Shown: positions 9,782-20,336 of the stretch, piece by piece
Layout: each line of letters begins with the position of its first letter
Position numbering within the stretch: position 1 is the first letter of the stretch
From: CAWJMD01 sp963845675
GTDB taxonomy: Bacteria; Actinomycetota; Actinomycetes; Actinomycetales; CAWJMD01
DNA: 64,000 bases
Reading direction: 5' to 3'
NCBI GenBank assembly: GCA_963845675.1
Contig: CAWJSX010000001.1
Span: forward strand, 1,426,001-1,490,000
The notes under the pieces: generated by a model
What the model saw: only the letters and a program-made list of their open reading frames with translations
What the model was told of the DNA's origin: nothing
Database searches by the model: none
Program-made: the position numbers and the translations under genes

Positions 9782-11357
9782 GGCGCGACCAGCTCCTGCG
9801 GAACCCCGGCGCGCGGAGGTGCGGCTGCCGGGTCGTCGCGGGGCCGGGGCACCGTCGTCCGGGCGACGGCGGCGGCCGCTGACCACCGCCAGCAGGCCCG
9901 TCGGCAGCGCGGCGAGGAGCACGAGGGTCGCGGCGTACGGGGCGGCGGCGGCGTAGGAGCCGGACCCGGTCTGGGTCCACAGCCCCGTGGCCAGCGTGTC
10001 CATGCCGGTCGGCCGCAACAGCAGTGTGGCGGGCAGCTCCTTCATGACCGTGATCATGACGAGCGACCGCGCCGGCGAGCGACACCCGGGAGCGCCAGCG
10101 GGCACGGTGACGCGCCGCAGAGCGCGTGCCGGGGAGAGGCCGAGGGACCGCGCCACCTCCTCCAGACGTGGTGGGCTGAGCGCCACCGAGGAGCGCACCG
10201 CGCCGACGGCCAGCGGGCAGGAACAGCACCACGTAGGCGACGACCAGCAGGGGCACCTCCTGGTAGATGCCCGGCACGACGCGGATGCCGAAGAAGACCA
10301 GCGGCGAGCGCGACGACGATGCCGGGCAGGGCGTGACCGGCGAACGACGCCTGCTCGATGATCCGGACGCCGCGTCCGCGGTAGCGGGCGGCGAGCACCC
10401 CGACCGGCAGGGCGAGGAGCGTCGTCACGACCGCGCGAGCGCGGCGACACCGACGGTCGCGAGAGCCGATGCGACCAGCCGCGGAACGTCGGGGCCCGCG
10501 TCCTGGCCGCGCCACAGCCAGTAGGCGAGGGTCGCGAGCGGGAAGCCGAGGCTGACACCCAGCACCACCGTCGCCAGGGTGACGGCGAGGGGGCGTCCTG
10601 CGCCGAGGCTCAGCGCGGACGGGGGACGCGCCGAACCGGTGCCGACCCGGACCTGCTCGGCCCGTCCACGGGCACGGGCCTCGGCCAGCGTGATGCCGAT
10701 CGTCAGCGCGACGAGCAGCAGCCCGAGCACGGCGGCCGGGGTGCGGTCGAAGCTGGCCCGGTACGACGTGTGGATCACGCGCGTGAACACGTCGTAGCGC
10801 AGGAGGGACACCGCGCCGAAGTCGCTGAGCGCGTACAACGCCACCAGCAGCCCGCCGGCCGCGGCGGCCGGCCGCACCTGGCGGGCGGTGACCGGACAGG
10901 ACCGTGGCGACGGGTCCGCGGCCGAGCGAGCGGGCGACCTCCTCCTGCGCGGGGTCGGCGCTGCGCAGCGCGGCCAGCACCGGGAGGTAGACGTAGGGGT
11001 AGCTGCACGCCGTCAGGACCAGCACGGCTCCCCCGAAGCCGGCGACGCCGGCCACAGGGAGATCCAGGCGTAGGCGGCGACGTAGGTCGGGACGGCCAGC
11101 GGCAGCGCGGCGAGCACCGCGACGACGCGACGGCCGGGCAGGTCGGTGCGTGAGACCAGCACCGCCAGGCCGACGCCCACCACGAGACAGCATGCGGTGA
11201 CCGCCGCGGCCAGGCCGAGGCTGCGCAGGACGAGGTCGACCGTGCGGTCACGCAGCACGACGTCGGCCACCTGGCCGAGGCCGGCCTCGCTGGTTCGCAC
11301 CAGCAGGTAGCCGATCGGCAGCACCGCCGTCACGGCCGCGACCGCCGCCGCGAGCAC
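9778..11357 (-). CDS. fbpB: Two-domain iron ABC permease (FbpB-type), frameshifted
   Basis: The membrane channel of the ferric importer, built from two fused permease domains with about 12 membrane segments. Domain 1 holds LAALPLAVPTYVAAYAW and an EAA loop EEVARSLGRGP. Domain 2 holds FAGHALPGIVVAL and the EAA loop LEEVARSLGLSPARALRRVT. Shifts near 11045, 10900, 10440, 10305, 10215, 10090 and 9900 break it; the coding sense resumes after each. The true C-terminus is probably the frame ending GVPQELVAP with TGA at 9778-9780. The start is uncertain: GTG at 11357 is used, but the same frame stays open to a CTG at 11420 overlapping the fbpA stop. Confidence 0.8.
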
Positions 11358-11416
11358 GAGGGCAGCGGGGGGCCGGGCACCGACCCGCGGTGCCTCGCGA
11401 CGTGGTCCGAGGAGGC

Positions 11417-12460
11417 TCAGGTCAGCCCCACCTCGTCCAGCATCGTCAGGGTGCCCTGCAGGTCGTCCAGGTCGTTGAGGTCGATGGACGAACCTTCAAG
11501 GTCCGCCAGGGGCGGCAGGTCGTGCCTGGTCGTGGTGATGCCCTCGACCACCGGGTACTCGGCCGTCTCGTCGGCGAAGTACTGCTGGGCCGGGTCGGAG
11601 AGGAGGAACTCGACGGCGAGGTCGGCGGCCTCCTGCTGGTCGCTGCCGGCGAGGACCCCGACGCCGGCGACGTTGATCAGCGCACCCGGGTCGTCGGAGT
11701 CGAGGAAGTGCAGGCGGGCGTTCACCTCGGCCTCGCCGAGCTCGGCGACCCGCTCGAACCAGTAGTAGTGGTTGATCAGGCCGACGGCGACCTGGCCGGA
11801 GTCGACGGCGTCCAGCACGAGCAGGTTGTTGTCGTAGGCCACCGGCTCCTGGGCCTTGAACCGCGTCAGCCACTCTCGGGCCGCGTCGTCGCCACGCTGC
11901 ACGCGCAGGGCGGTGACGAACGCCTGGAACGACGCGTTGGTCGGCGCGAACCCGATCGTGCCCGTGAAGCGCGGCTCGAGGACGGCGTCGACCGAGGTGA
12001 TCGCCTCCACGTCCTGCACCTGCGCGGGGTCGTAGGCCAGCACCCGGGCGCGGGCCGACGTGCCGACCCACGTGCCCTCGGGGTCGACGAAGCGCTCGTC
12101 CACGCGCTCGGTGACCGCCGGCTCGACGGCCTCGAGCATGCCGGCGCGACCGAGGGCGCCGAGGGCGCCCGCGTCCTGGCTGAAGAAGAGGTCGGCGTCG
12201 GTCCCCTCGCCCTCCTCCAGCAGCTGCGCGGCGAGCTCGGCCGAGTTGCCGTAGCGCACCTCGACCGGGACGCCGACGGCCTCCTCGAGCTGCTCGATGA
12301 CGCCGCCGACAAGGTTCTCGTTGCGGCCGGAGTAGATCACCAGCGCATCGGGGCCGGAGCTGCACGAGGCCAGGCCGGAGGCCAGCAGCAGGGCGGGCAC
12401 GACGGCCCCCAGCACGCGGGTCAGGGGGCGGGCGTTCGGACGGGCGGGCATGACGTGCAA
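11417..12460 (-). CDS. fbpA: Ferric iron-binding lipoprotein (FbpA-type)
   Basis: A 347-residue extracellular substrate-binding protein that would capture Fe(III). It starts with a lipoprotein signal (ALLLASGLASC, lipid-acceptor Cys about residue 33). The mature part begins LVIYSGRNENLV, and it contains NHYYWFERV, the paired tyrosines typical of iron ligands in this family. ALINVAGVGVLAGS and PAQQYFADETAEYPVV are also family hallmarks. The frame is intact. It is the first gene of the operon, and an iron box lies about 75-95 bases upstream of its start. Confidence 0.92.
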   Translation of the reverse strand: MHVMPARPNARPLTRVLGAVVPALLLASGLASCSSGPDALVIYSGRNENLVGGVIEQLEEAVGVPVEVRYGNSAELAAQLLEEGEGTDADLFFSQDAGALGALGRAGMLEAVEPAVTERVDERFVDPEGTWVGTSARARVLAYDPAQVQDVEAITSVDAVLEPRFTGTIGFAPTNASFQAFVTALRVQRGDDAAREWLTRFKAQEPVAYDNNLLVLDAVDSGQVAVGLINHYYWFERVAELGEAEVNARLHFLDSDDPGALINVAGVGVLAGSDQQEAADLAVEFLLSDPAQQYFADETAEYPVVEGITTTRHDLPPLADLEGSSIDLNDLDDLQGTLTMLDEVGLT

Positions 12461-12534
12461 GCGGACTCTCCCCGGGGGATCTGGGCCGAAGGGCTGACGG
12501 GAGTGCGCCTCCGCGCACGGCCCGACCGGCTCGA

Positions 12535-12553
12535 TAAGGCAAGCCTAACCTAT
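12535..12553 (-). promoter_or_regulatory. DtxR/IdeR-type iron box upstream of fbpABC
   Basis: On the minus strand the 19 bases read ATAGGTTAGGCTTGCCTTA. They match the DtxR/IdeR consensus (TTAGGTTAGSCTAACCTAA) at about 16 of 19 positions, including AGGTTAGGCT and GCCT. The site sits upstream of fbpA in the right orientation, so repression in iron-replete cells is the natural inference. It overlaps the stop of the VanZ-like gene by three bases. Confidence 0.8.
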
Positions 12554-12913
12554 CGACTGGTGCGTTCCCTGCGATGGGGTCGGCCCTGGACCCACCGCGC
12601 GGCCGTCACGCCGGCCAGGACCCCGACCAGGTCCGCGAGCGCGTCGACCACGTCCCCGGAGCGTCCCGGCACCACGGTGGCCTGGAGCACCTCGCTGAGC
12701 ACGGCGTGGCCGGCCAGGACGGCGGCCGTGCCGGTCGCCGGGAATCCCGGCGCGCAGCGCGGGGTAGGCCACGCCCCGCGAAGACCAGCGTGTGCACGAG
12801 CAGGTCGCAGGCCCGCAGACGCCGCCCGGCACCTGCGGACGCGGCCAGTAGAGCAGGACCAGCTGGACCACGAGGGCGGCCGCTGCCACCGACCGCCATC
12901 CGCGACGGCTCAC
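12550..12913 (-). CDS. VanZ-like membrane protein, frameshifted
   Basis: A small protein with about four membrane segments of the VanZ-like family. Pieces in three frames join as SVAAAALVVQLVLLYWPRP, LLVHTLVFAGVAYPALRAG, and the family signature VLSEVLQATVVPGRSGDVVD followed by ALADLVGVLAG. GTG at 12911-12913 overlaps the malic enzyme stop (GTGA). The likely end is the TAG at 12550-12552 in the frame reading RWVQGRPHRRERTSR. One-base shifts lie near 12750, 12770 and 12820. Most VanZ-like proteins have no assigned role; membership does not imply glycopeptide resistance. Confidence 0.7.
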
Positions 12914-14323
12914 GGGTGGTCGCTGGAGCGCCGGGCCCGCCCTCCTTGACCGCGGCCTGGACGGCACTGGCCACCACGCTGGCGACGTCGGGGTGGAACA
13001 CGCTCGGCACGATGTAGGTGGCGTTGCGCTCGCCGTCGCTCACGACGCCCGCCAGGGCCGTGGCCGCCGCGAGGAGCACCGCGGGCGTGATCGTGCGGGA
13101 CTGCGCGTCGAGCAGGCCCCGGAAGACACCAGGGAAGACCAGCACGTTGTTGATCTGGTTGGCGAAGTCGCTGCGACCGGTGGCGACGACGGCGGCGTGC
13201 TGGGACGCGGCGACGGGGTCGACCTCCGGCACCGGGTTGGCCATCGCGAAGACGATCGCGTCCTCGGCCATGGTCGCGATGTCGTCCCCGGTGAGGATGT
13301 TCGGTGCGCTGACGCCGATGAAGACGTCGGCGCCGGCCAGCGAGTCGGCCAGGCTGCCGGTGACGCCGCGCGGGTTCGTGTTCTCGACGATCCACTGCGA
13401 CGTGTCGTCGAGGTCGGTGCGGCCGGGGTGGATCACGCCGTTGACGTCGCTCACGACCACGTCCCGCGCCCCGGCGGCGACCAGCAGCTTGACGATCGCG
13501 GTGCCGGCGGCGCCCGCACCGGCCATCACGATGCGCACGCCGGCGATGTTCTTGTGCACGACCTTGAGCGCGTTGGTGAGGGCCGCCACGGCGACGATGG
13601 CCGTGCCGTGCTGGTCGTCGTGGAAGACGGGGATGTCGAGCTCGGCTCGCAGCCTCTCCTCGATCTCGAAGCACCGAGGCGCCGAGATGTCCTCGAGGTT
13701 GATGCCGGCGAATCCGGGAGCGATCGCCTTCACCGTGGCGATGATCTGCTCGGTGTCCTGGGTGTCCAGGCAGAGCGGGAACGCGTCGATGCCCGCGAAG
13801 CGCTTGAACAGCGCGGCCTTCCCCTCCATCACCGGCATCGCGGCGAGCGGCCCGATGTTGCCGAGGCCCAGGACGGCCGAGCCGTCGGTGACGACGGCGA
13901 CGGTGTTGCGCTTGATCGTGAGGTTGCGGGCGTCGTGGGGGTTGTCGACGATCGCCTGGCAGATGCGCGCCACCCCCGGCGTGTAGACGAGCGACAGGTC
14001 GTCACGGTTGCGGATCGGCACCTTCGACTCGACGGACAGCTTGCCGCCGAGGTGCATGAGGAAGGTGCGGTCGGAGACCTTGCCGATCTCGATGCCGTCG
14101 ATCGCGCGCAGCGGTCGACGAGGTCGGTCGCGTGGTCGGAGTCGCGCGCGGCGCACGTGACGTCGATACGCACCCGGTCCGAGCCCGACGCGGTGACGTC
14201 GATGGCGGTGACGATGCCGCCGGCCTGCTCGATGCAGGTGGTGAGCTCGCTGACGGCGGTGGGCCGCGCCGGCAGCTCGAGGCGGACGGTGATCGAGTAC
14301 GAGACGCTGGGGGCGGCAACCAT
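12910..14323 (-). CDS. Malic enzyme with N-terminal ACT-like domain, frameshifted
   Basis: Decarboxylates malate to pyruvate with reduction of NAD(P). The N-terminal 80 residues resemble an ACT domain (SYSITVRLELPARPTAVSEL). The catalytic part has SLVYTPGVARIC, a substrate lysine in LFKRFAGIDAFPL, FHDDQHGTAIV, a dinucleotide motif VMAGAGAAGTAI, and FAMANPVPEVDP. One apparent base deletion near 14112 separates the ACT and catalytic frames. A second shift near 12935 would end the protein SSDHP with a TGA coupled to the VanZ-like GTG. ATG at 14323 is used; another lies at 14332. Cofactor preference cannot be settled by eye. Confidence 0.88.
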
Positions 14324-14399
14324 GGGGCCCATTGTGTCGGGTTACCCCGCGGTACCCCCGCAGGCCGGGTCCGAGACCGGCTCGGCCTAGTGTCGGCTG

Positions 14400-15299
14400 G
14401 TGATCGTCGACCGCGACGGACTCCAGCTGCCCCTGCACGTCGGCGGCCCCGCGGGGGTGAGCCGACCCTGTCCCCGTCCTGGCGCTGCACGGGTTCCCCC
14501 AGACCTGGCGCTGCTGGGACGCCGTGCTGCCCGCCCTGCACGCCGCGGGTCGCCGGACGCTCGCCCTCGAACAGCGCGGCTACAGCGCGCGAGGCCCGCC
14601 CGGACGAGGTCGAGGCGTACGCGCTCGACCACCTGGTCGGCGACGCGCTGGCCGCGGTCGACGCCGCAGGGGCCGAGCAGGTCGACCTCGTCGGCCACGA
14701 CTGGGGAGCCGTCATCGCCTGGACCCTGGCTGCGCGCCATCCGGAGCGCGTCAGGTCGCTGGTCGCCGTGTCGATCCCACACCCGCGCGCCTTCGCCTCG
14801 GCCGTGGCGAGCGACCCCGACCAGCGGCAGCGGTCCGCTTACATGGTGCTGTTCCGGCAGCGCGACAAGGCGGCCCACATCCTGCTGGCCGACGACGCGC
14901 GCCGACTGAAGGTGATGTACGAGGGGTCGGGCCTCGACGACGAGGGCATCGCGCTGCACGCCGGTCCGCTCTCGGACCCGGCGACACTGCGGGGCGCGCT
15001 CGCCTGGTACTCGGCCCTCGACACGTCGGCGCTGGCTCGGCGTCGGCCCCGTGACCGTGCCGACGACGCTCGTGTGGGGCGACGGGGACATCGCCAGCGG
15101 CCCCGTCGCGGTGCAGATGTGCGAGCAGCTCGTCGGGCGCCCGTACCGCCTCGTGGTCCTGGAGGGCGTCTCGCACTGGGTGCCCGACCAGAGGCCCGCC
15201 GCCGTCGCCGACGCCGTGCTCGAACCCGCCCACCTGCGACCTCCTCGCGTCCGCCCTCCTCGCGCGCGCCTCCTCGCGCTGGGACGTCTGGCCACCTAG
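14400..15299 (+). CDS. Alpha/beta hydrolase, epoxide hydrolase-like, frameshifted
   Basis: A cytoplasmic alpha/beta hydrolase. Motifs point to the epoxide hydrolase/dehalogenase branch: oxyanion strand LHGFPQTWRCWD, nucleophile elbow VGHDWGAVIAW with aspartate as nucleophile, a cap region, and the catalytic histidine in GVSHWVPDQRP. Insertions near 14463, 14592 and 15040 break the frame. GTG at 14400 gives VIVDRDGLQLP. The stop shares a CTAG with the convergent gene's stop. The natural substrate is unknown. Confidence 0.8.
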
Positions 15300-15962
15300 A
15301 ACGCCTGGTTCGCGAACCCCTTCTGCGCCGACGCGACCAGGAACGAGCGCCAGACCGTACTGCTGGTGTGCGGGTCACCGGTGATGCCGAGCTTGGACTT
15401 CGCCTGGTCGAAGGCCGCCTGCGTCAGCGACCCCCAGACACCGTCGATGGCCAGGCCCGAGTTCATGTGGTTGTTGCAGAGACCCTGCACGAACTTCGTG
15501 TCGGACTCGGACGACTTGAGGCAGAGCACGGGCAGGCCGCCGAAGTCGGCGTGGATGTGGTCGGCGTGGTTGGGGTACCAGCCGTCCAGCACGTACCTGA
15601 AGTACCGACGGGTGGTGGCCTCGACCGCGAGGTAGCGGCGCGCGAGCTGCTGCGAGGCGACGTGGTGCTGCTCGATCGGCGAGGAGACCTGGCCGCCGCT
15701 CCACCTCAGGTAGTCGAGGTCCATCGCAGTACCGGCGCCGTGCTGGCCCGGTCTTGTTGACGTAGAACCCGGCGGAGACGAGGTAGCTGAGGCTCCCGTA
15801 GGCGGCGGAGGCCGAGCGCAGGGCCCGGATCCACACGACGAGCTGGTCGTAGAACGCGTAGGTGCAGTACCAGGTGCGGGGCGCGGTGCTGCCCCAGGTG
15901 CTGCGCCAGTAGTAGACGGGCGTGCCGTCGATGGCGGAGAAGGCCTTCTCGGTCGCGGACAA
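15296..15962 (-). CDS. Extensin-like/M15-type wall protein with peptidoglycan-binding tail
   Basis: A roughly 220-residue protein. The middle has HGAGTAMDLDYLRW and WYPNHADHIHADFGG, a pattern of His/Asp metal ligands like extensin-like and D,D-peptidase (M15) folds. The C-terminus, SGLAIDGVWGSLTQAAFDQAK, is a PG_binding_1 repeat. I chose TTG at 15962 (MSATEKAFSAIDG) because a GAGGAG ribosome site lies seven bases upstream. No signal peptide is visible, which is odd for a wall enzyme. One inserted base near 15745 breaks the frame. It directly follows the secreted beta-propeller-like gene on the same strand. Confidence 0.6.
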
Positions 15963-15972
15963 ACGGTGCTCC

Positions 15973-16927
15973 TCAGGTGGTGACGACGTCGAGACGGTCT
16001 GTGGTCAGCCAGGCGGACTGGCGACGACCCGAGCCGTCGGAGGCGACCGCACGTGCGGCAGCCGGGCGCCTGGACGGGAGGCTGCCGCCGCGTCAGCCGG
16101 CCCCGTGAGTACTCCGCGAGCACCGGCTGGGTGCCCGCGACGTCGTTGCCGACCACGGTGAGCAGGGGCGCGTCATCGGTGCCGCCGGTCACGACCGAGA
16201 GGTCGGCGACCGCGACACCGCTCAGGCGACCGCCCGGCAGCACCCGCCAGCGCGTGCCGTCGCGGGACGACCTGCAGCGTGCTGCCCTGCGCCGTGACGA
16301 CCGCGGCCACCCAGCCGCGGCCGGCCGCCGTGAGCGCCTCGGGGTACCCGGCGAGGTCGCCTCCGACCTCGGGGACCGCCGTGCGGCGGATCGGGGAGGC
16401 CACCGAGACGCTCAGCAGCAGGCGGGGGTGCCCCTCCATCGAAGAGCACGGCCCCGACGGCGAGCACGGACCCGTCGTCCGCCGTCGCGACGGCGGTCAG
16501 TCTCGAGCCCGGCCGGCGTCGCGGTGCGGACCGGCGACCAGGCCACCCCGTCGGACGAGGTCCACATCCGCGCGGTGTCCGTCGGGCCGGTGGCGCCCGG
16601 CGTCGTCGACCATCCGACGGCCGTGCTGGTGCGGCCCTGCGGGTCGGCGGACACGGCGGCGACCGTGCTGGAGCCCAGGCCGGTTGTGGGCCGCTCGGTG
16701 CCGTCGACTTCGACGAGCACCCAGCCGTCGTCACGCAGCACGAGGCACGACCTGCGCGCCGCGTCCTGGCCGAAACCGGCTGCAGCCTCGCGGATCTCGT
16801 CGACCGAGGCGGTGGCTGCCCGCTCGACCGGTTGCTGCACGGCGACGCCGGACGGCAGCCAGACCAGCGCAGCGATCGAACCGAGGCCGACCAGCGCTGC
16901 ACGGCGGCTCGGGTCTGTGGCGGACAC
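15973..16927 (-). CDS. Predicted secreted beta-propeller-like protein, frameshifted
   Basis: A roughly 317-residue exported protein of unknown function. The N-terminus is a signal peptide (RRAALVGLGSIAALVWLPSG) with an RR pair that might be Tat-type. The body has repeated blade-like motifs such as WTSSDGVAWSPV, TAVATADDGSVLAVG and TAAGRGWVAAVV, reminiscent of BNR/sialidase-type propellers. Shifts near 16500, 16435 and 16265 are needed to read through. The likely end is the frame RLDVVTT with TGA at 15973-15975, ten bases before the next gene's start. GTG at 16927 is the start. No catalytic residues are recognised. Confidence 0.55.
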
Positions 16928-17133
16928 GCGGTGGCGGGTTCACTCGACGGTCTGGGCGCACAGGAGGTCCTCGTCGTTCGAAGGGGTCAAACGGAGCATC
17001 TCGGTCATCAAGCTGGGGCGATCCTGCCCGTTACGTGGCGACTTGGGAAGACCTGGTCGGACATTTCCTCCGTCCGCCTATGCGCCACCGCCCGGAGCGA
17101 CGACGATACGAAGCAGCACGCCTCGCCACTGTC

Positions 17134-17140
17134 GAAGGAG
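17134..17140 (+). promoter_or_regulatory. Ribosome binding site fixing the FadD start
   Basis: GAAGGAG lies seven bases before GTG 17148. This supports the start MRSTMQEQP and shows that the first codons are out of frame with the rest because of an inserted base near 17173. Confidence 0.7.
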
Positions 17141-17147
17141 ACACCCC

Positions 17148-18792
17148 GTGCGCAGCACCATGCAGGAACAGCCCGCTGCTGATCTCGCAGATCCTCGAGT
17201 ACGGCACCACTGTGCATGCCGCCTCGGAGGTGGTGACGTGGACGCCGGAGGGGCCGCGCCGGTCCACCTACGGAGAGCTCGGCGACGACTGCAGGCGCCT
17301 GGCCAACGCTCTGGGACGTCTCGGAGTCGTGGGCGACGAGCGGGTGGCCACCTTCATGTGGAACAACGAGGAGCACCTCGAGCTGTACCTCACGGTGCCG
17401 AGCATGGGCGCCGTGCTGCACGCGTTGAACATCCGCCTGTTCCCCGAGCAGCTGATCTACGTGGCGAACCACGCCGAGGACCACGTCGTCGTGGTCGACA
17501 ACAGCCTCGCGGCCCCCTTCGCGAAGCTCCTGCCGCATCTCAAGACCGTCCAGCACGTCGTCGTCAACGGCCCGGTGCCCGACGAGGTGCGCGAGGCACT
17601 GGCGGCGAGCGGGCCCGAGGTGCACGACTACCGCACCATCCTCGACGCGGAGAGCCCCGAGTTCACCTGGCCTGATCTCGACGAGAACATCGGCGCAGCA
17701 ATGTGTTACACGTCCGGCACGACCGGGAACCCCAAGGGCGTCGTCTACTCGCACCGCTCGAACTACCTGCACTCGATGCAGCTGGTGATGCCCACCGCCC
17801 TCGGTGTGCGTCAGGGCGACCGGCTGCTCGCCGTGGTGCCCATGTTCCACGCGAACGCCTGGGGCCTGCCCTACGGCTCGTTGCTGTCGGGGGCGTCTCT
17901 GGTGATGCCCGACCGGTTCCTGCAGGCCGAGCCCTTGGCGACGATGATCGCCGCCGAGAAGGTCACGGGCGGTGGGGCCGTCCCGACGATCTGGGCCGAC
18001 CTGCTGCGCCATCTGGACGAGCAGGCCGAGAAGGGCGAGACCGTCGACGTGTCGACCCTCCGCGAGGTCATCGTCGGAGGCTCCGCCTGCCCACCGTCGC
18101 TGATGCGGGCCTTCGAGGAGCGGCACGGTGTCCGGGTCCTGCACGCCTGGGGGATGACGGAGATGTCGCCGCTCGGAACGGTGGCGATCCCCCCGGCCGG
18201 GGCGCAGGGGGAGGACGCCTGGCGCTACCGGGAGACGCAGGGCCGACTCGCGCCGCTCGTCAGCGGGCGCCTGATCGGCCCCGACGGCTCCGAGATGCCC
18301 TGGGACGGTGTGGCTGTCGGCGAGCTCGAGGTCCTGGGGCCGTGGATCGCCGCCTCGTACTACCTCGACGACGACCCGGACAAGTTCCACGACGGCTGGC
18401 TCCGTACGGGCGACGTCGGCTCGCTGACGCCCGACGGGTTCCTGCGCCTCACCGACCGCAGCAAGGACGTGATCAAGTCGGGGGGCGAGTGGATCTCGTC
18501 GGTCGACCTGGAGAACGCCCTGATGGCGCACCCGAAGGTGCGCGAGGCCAGCGTGGTTGGCGTGCCGGACGACAAGTGGGGCGAGCGTCCGCTCGCGACC
18601 GTCGTGGTGGCCGAGGACGTGACCGTGGACGAGCTGCGCGACTTCCTGGCCGACAAGGTCGCCCGGTGGCAGCTGCCCGAACGGTGGGCCTTCATCGAGG
18701 AGGTGCCGAAGACGAGCGTCGGCAAGTTCGACAAGAAGGTGCTGCGGCGGCGGTACGCCGAGGGCGAGCTCGAGGTCACCACGGTCGAGTGA
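17148..18792 (+). CDS. Fatty acid-CoA ligase (FadD-type)
   Basis: Activates a medium- or long-chain fatty acid with ATP and CoA. The ANL superfamily motifs are all present: P-loop YTSGTTGNPKGVVYSHRS, LHAWGMTEMSPLG, DGWLRTGDVG, DRSKDVIKSGGEWIS (hinge) and the catalytic lysine in KTSVGKFDKKVLR. The length of about 547 residues is normal. The first codons (MRSTMQEQP) are joined to LLISQILEYGTTV only if one inserted G near 17173 is removed; without it the gene would lack its proper start. It stands alone between divergent and unrelated genes. Confidence 0.92.
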
Positions 18793-18854
18793 TCCCGACG
18801 CGCCGTGACGGTGCGGGCGGGCCCCTCGGACCTGCTCGGGCCTAGGGTTCGCTC

Positions 18855-19425
18855 ATGGACGCGGCCGGAGGCAAGAGCACGTACCTGATCGTGGACGGCG
18901 AGAACATCGACGCCACCCTCGGGGTGTCTGTCCTCGGCCGCCGACCGAACCCGGACGAGCGTCCACGCTGGGAGCGCGTGCGCGAGTTCGCGACCGACGT
19001 CTGGAAGCAGCCGGTCAAGGGGCTGTTCTTCCTCAACGCCTCCTCCGGCCACCTGCCGATGTCGTTCGTGCAGGCCCTGATCGCCCTCGACTACCGGCCC
19101 ATCCCGCTGAGCGGTGGGCCGGGCGAGAAGGTCGTAGACATCGGCATCCAGCGCACCCTGGAGGCCATCGCGCGAGCGCGAGGGCGACGTGCTCCTCGCC
19201 AGCCACGACGGCGACTTCCTGCCGCAGATCACCGATCTCCTCGGCGGGGAGCGCCGGGTCGGTCTGCTCGGGTTCCGCGAGTTCTTCAACTCGGGGTTCA
19301 CCGCGCTCGGCGTCGACGGACTGGAGTTCTTCGACCTCGAGAACGAGGTCGGCGCCTTCACGAGCATGCTGCCCCGCGTGCGCGTCATCCCGCTCGAGGA
19401 GTTCGACCCCGTCAAGTTCCTCTGA
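18855..19425 (+). CDS. NYN-domain (PIN-like) putative ribonuclease, one frameshift
   Basis: A roughly 189-residue NYN/limkain-type nuclease-fold protein. Acidic metal-binding residues typical of the fold are seen in YLIVDGENID, GEKVVDIGIQ and LLASHDGDFLPQI. The later segments ERRVGLLGFREFFNSG and ALGVDGLEFFDLE complete the domain. One inserted base near 19170 (IARAR instead of IARERE) breaks the frame. The start ATG is at 18855. Members are predicted RNases; the substrate is unknown. Confidence 0.85.
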
Positions 19426-19440
19426 ACGGCTCGGCCGCAG

Positions 19441-20163
19441 TCACCTCTTCTGCCGGCGGCTGCCGCCGTGCCAGTCCTCCTGCACGCCGACCTCCGACTC
19501 CTCGACCCCCAGCCCCCGGAGCTGCGGCAGCTCCCGAAGGCTCCGCTTGAGCTCTGCGAAGCCCGGGAAGCTCGCCAGCCCGACGACGTGGTCCCAGAGC
19601 CGGACGGCGTCGTCCTCGCTCGGGAGCCTGCTGATCACGGGGCCGAAGAAGGCGACGCCCTCCGGGGGCTGGAAGTGGATGATCGGCGTCCCCACGTCCT
19701 TGCCCGTCAGGGCCAGTGCCTCGTCCGTCTCGTCGCGGATCTCGGCGTCGTAGGACGTGTCGTCCAGCGTCTCAGCGAGCTCTGGGCTCAGGCCCCGCTC
19801 CGTCAGGATCGGCTCGAGGAACTCCCGTGTCCCGCGGTGGTCCGGTGCCTCGTCGCCGCTCGGCGCGGTGTCGAAGATGCGCCGTCCCATCGCCTCGTAC
19901 AACGGGCCGACCGCCTCGAGGCCCTGCTCGGCCCGCACCCGCGCTGCGACACGCAGGAGACGGAGCCCGGCCGTGTGCCCGCCCTCGTACTCCGGGGGGA
20001 AGTGCGAGTCGTAGTCGACGTGGGAGTTGATCAGGCGCAACGAGATGAACCGCCACTCGACGGCGTAGTCACGCTGCGCCATGACCCGGCGGACCCACTT
20101 GCTGGTCATCCACGCGAACGGGCAGACCGGGTCGAAGTAGTAGCGGATGTCGGGGGCGCTCAT
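19441..20163 (-). CDS. DsbA-family mycothiol-dependent nitroreductase-like (Rv2466c type)
   Basis: A 240-residue thioredoxin-fold oxidoreductase. It begins with RYYFDPVCPFAWMTSKWVRR, where the CPFA replaces the CxxC, as expected for mycothiol-using members like M. tuberculosis Rv2466c. The cis-proline loop is VGTPIIHFQPP. The helical insertion (GLEAVGPLYEAMGRRIFD) matches the family. ATG at 20163 is chosen because the homologous region starts there. The mycobacterial homologue reduces nitro-prodrugs and helps in oxidative stress; the role here is inferred. Confidence 0.85.
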   Translation of the reverse strand: MSAPDIRYYFDPVCPFAWMTSKWVRRVMAQRDYAVEWRFISLRLINSHVDYDSHFPPEYEGGHTAGLRLLRVAARVRAEQGLEAVGPLYEAMGRRIFDTAPSGDEAPDHRGTREFLEPILTERGLSPELAETLDDTSYDAEIRDETDEALALTGKDVGTPIIHFQPPEGVAFFGPVISRLPSEDDAVRLWDHVVGLASFPGFAELKRSLRELPQLRGLGVEESEVGVQEDWHGGSRRQKR

Positions 20164-20336
20164 GACGGAAGCGTAGGCGGAGCACGCCACCTCCTGCCTG
20201 TCGCGGCGTTCGGTCGGCGTTGTCCCGAAGGTCCTGGTGGACTCCGCCCGCCGTCGAGCGCACCATGGGTCTCGCGAGAGAAACGCGTGCCGCGACGGAT
20301 CCCGCACAGTCTCCCGGCAACGGGCAGGAGGTAGCG

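Noticed and set aside
11390..12949. A 519-codon plus-strand open frame
   Set aside because: It is antisense to fbpA, whose protein has a lipobox and iron-ligand motifs; the plus frame shows only low-complexity Arg/Gly/Val translation.
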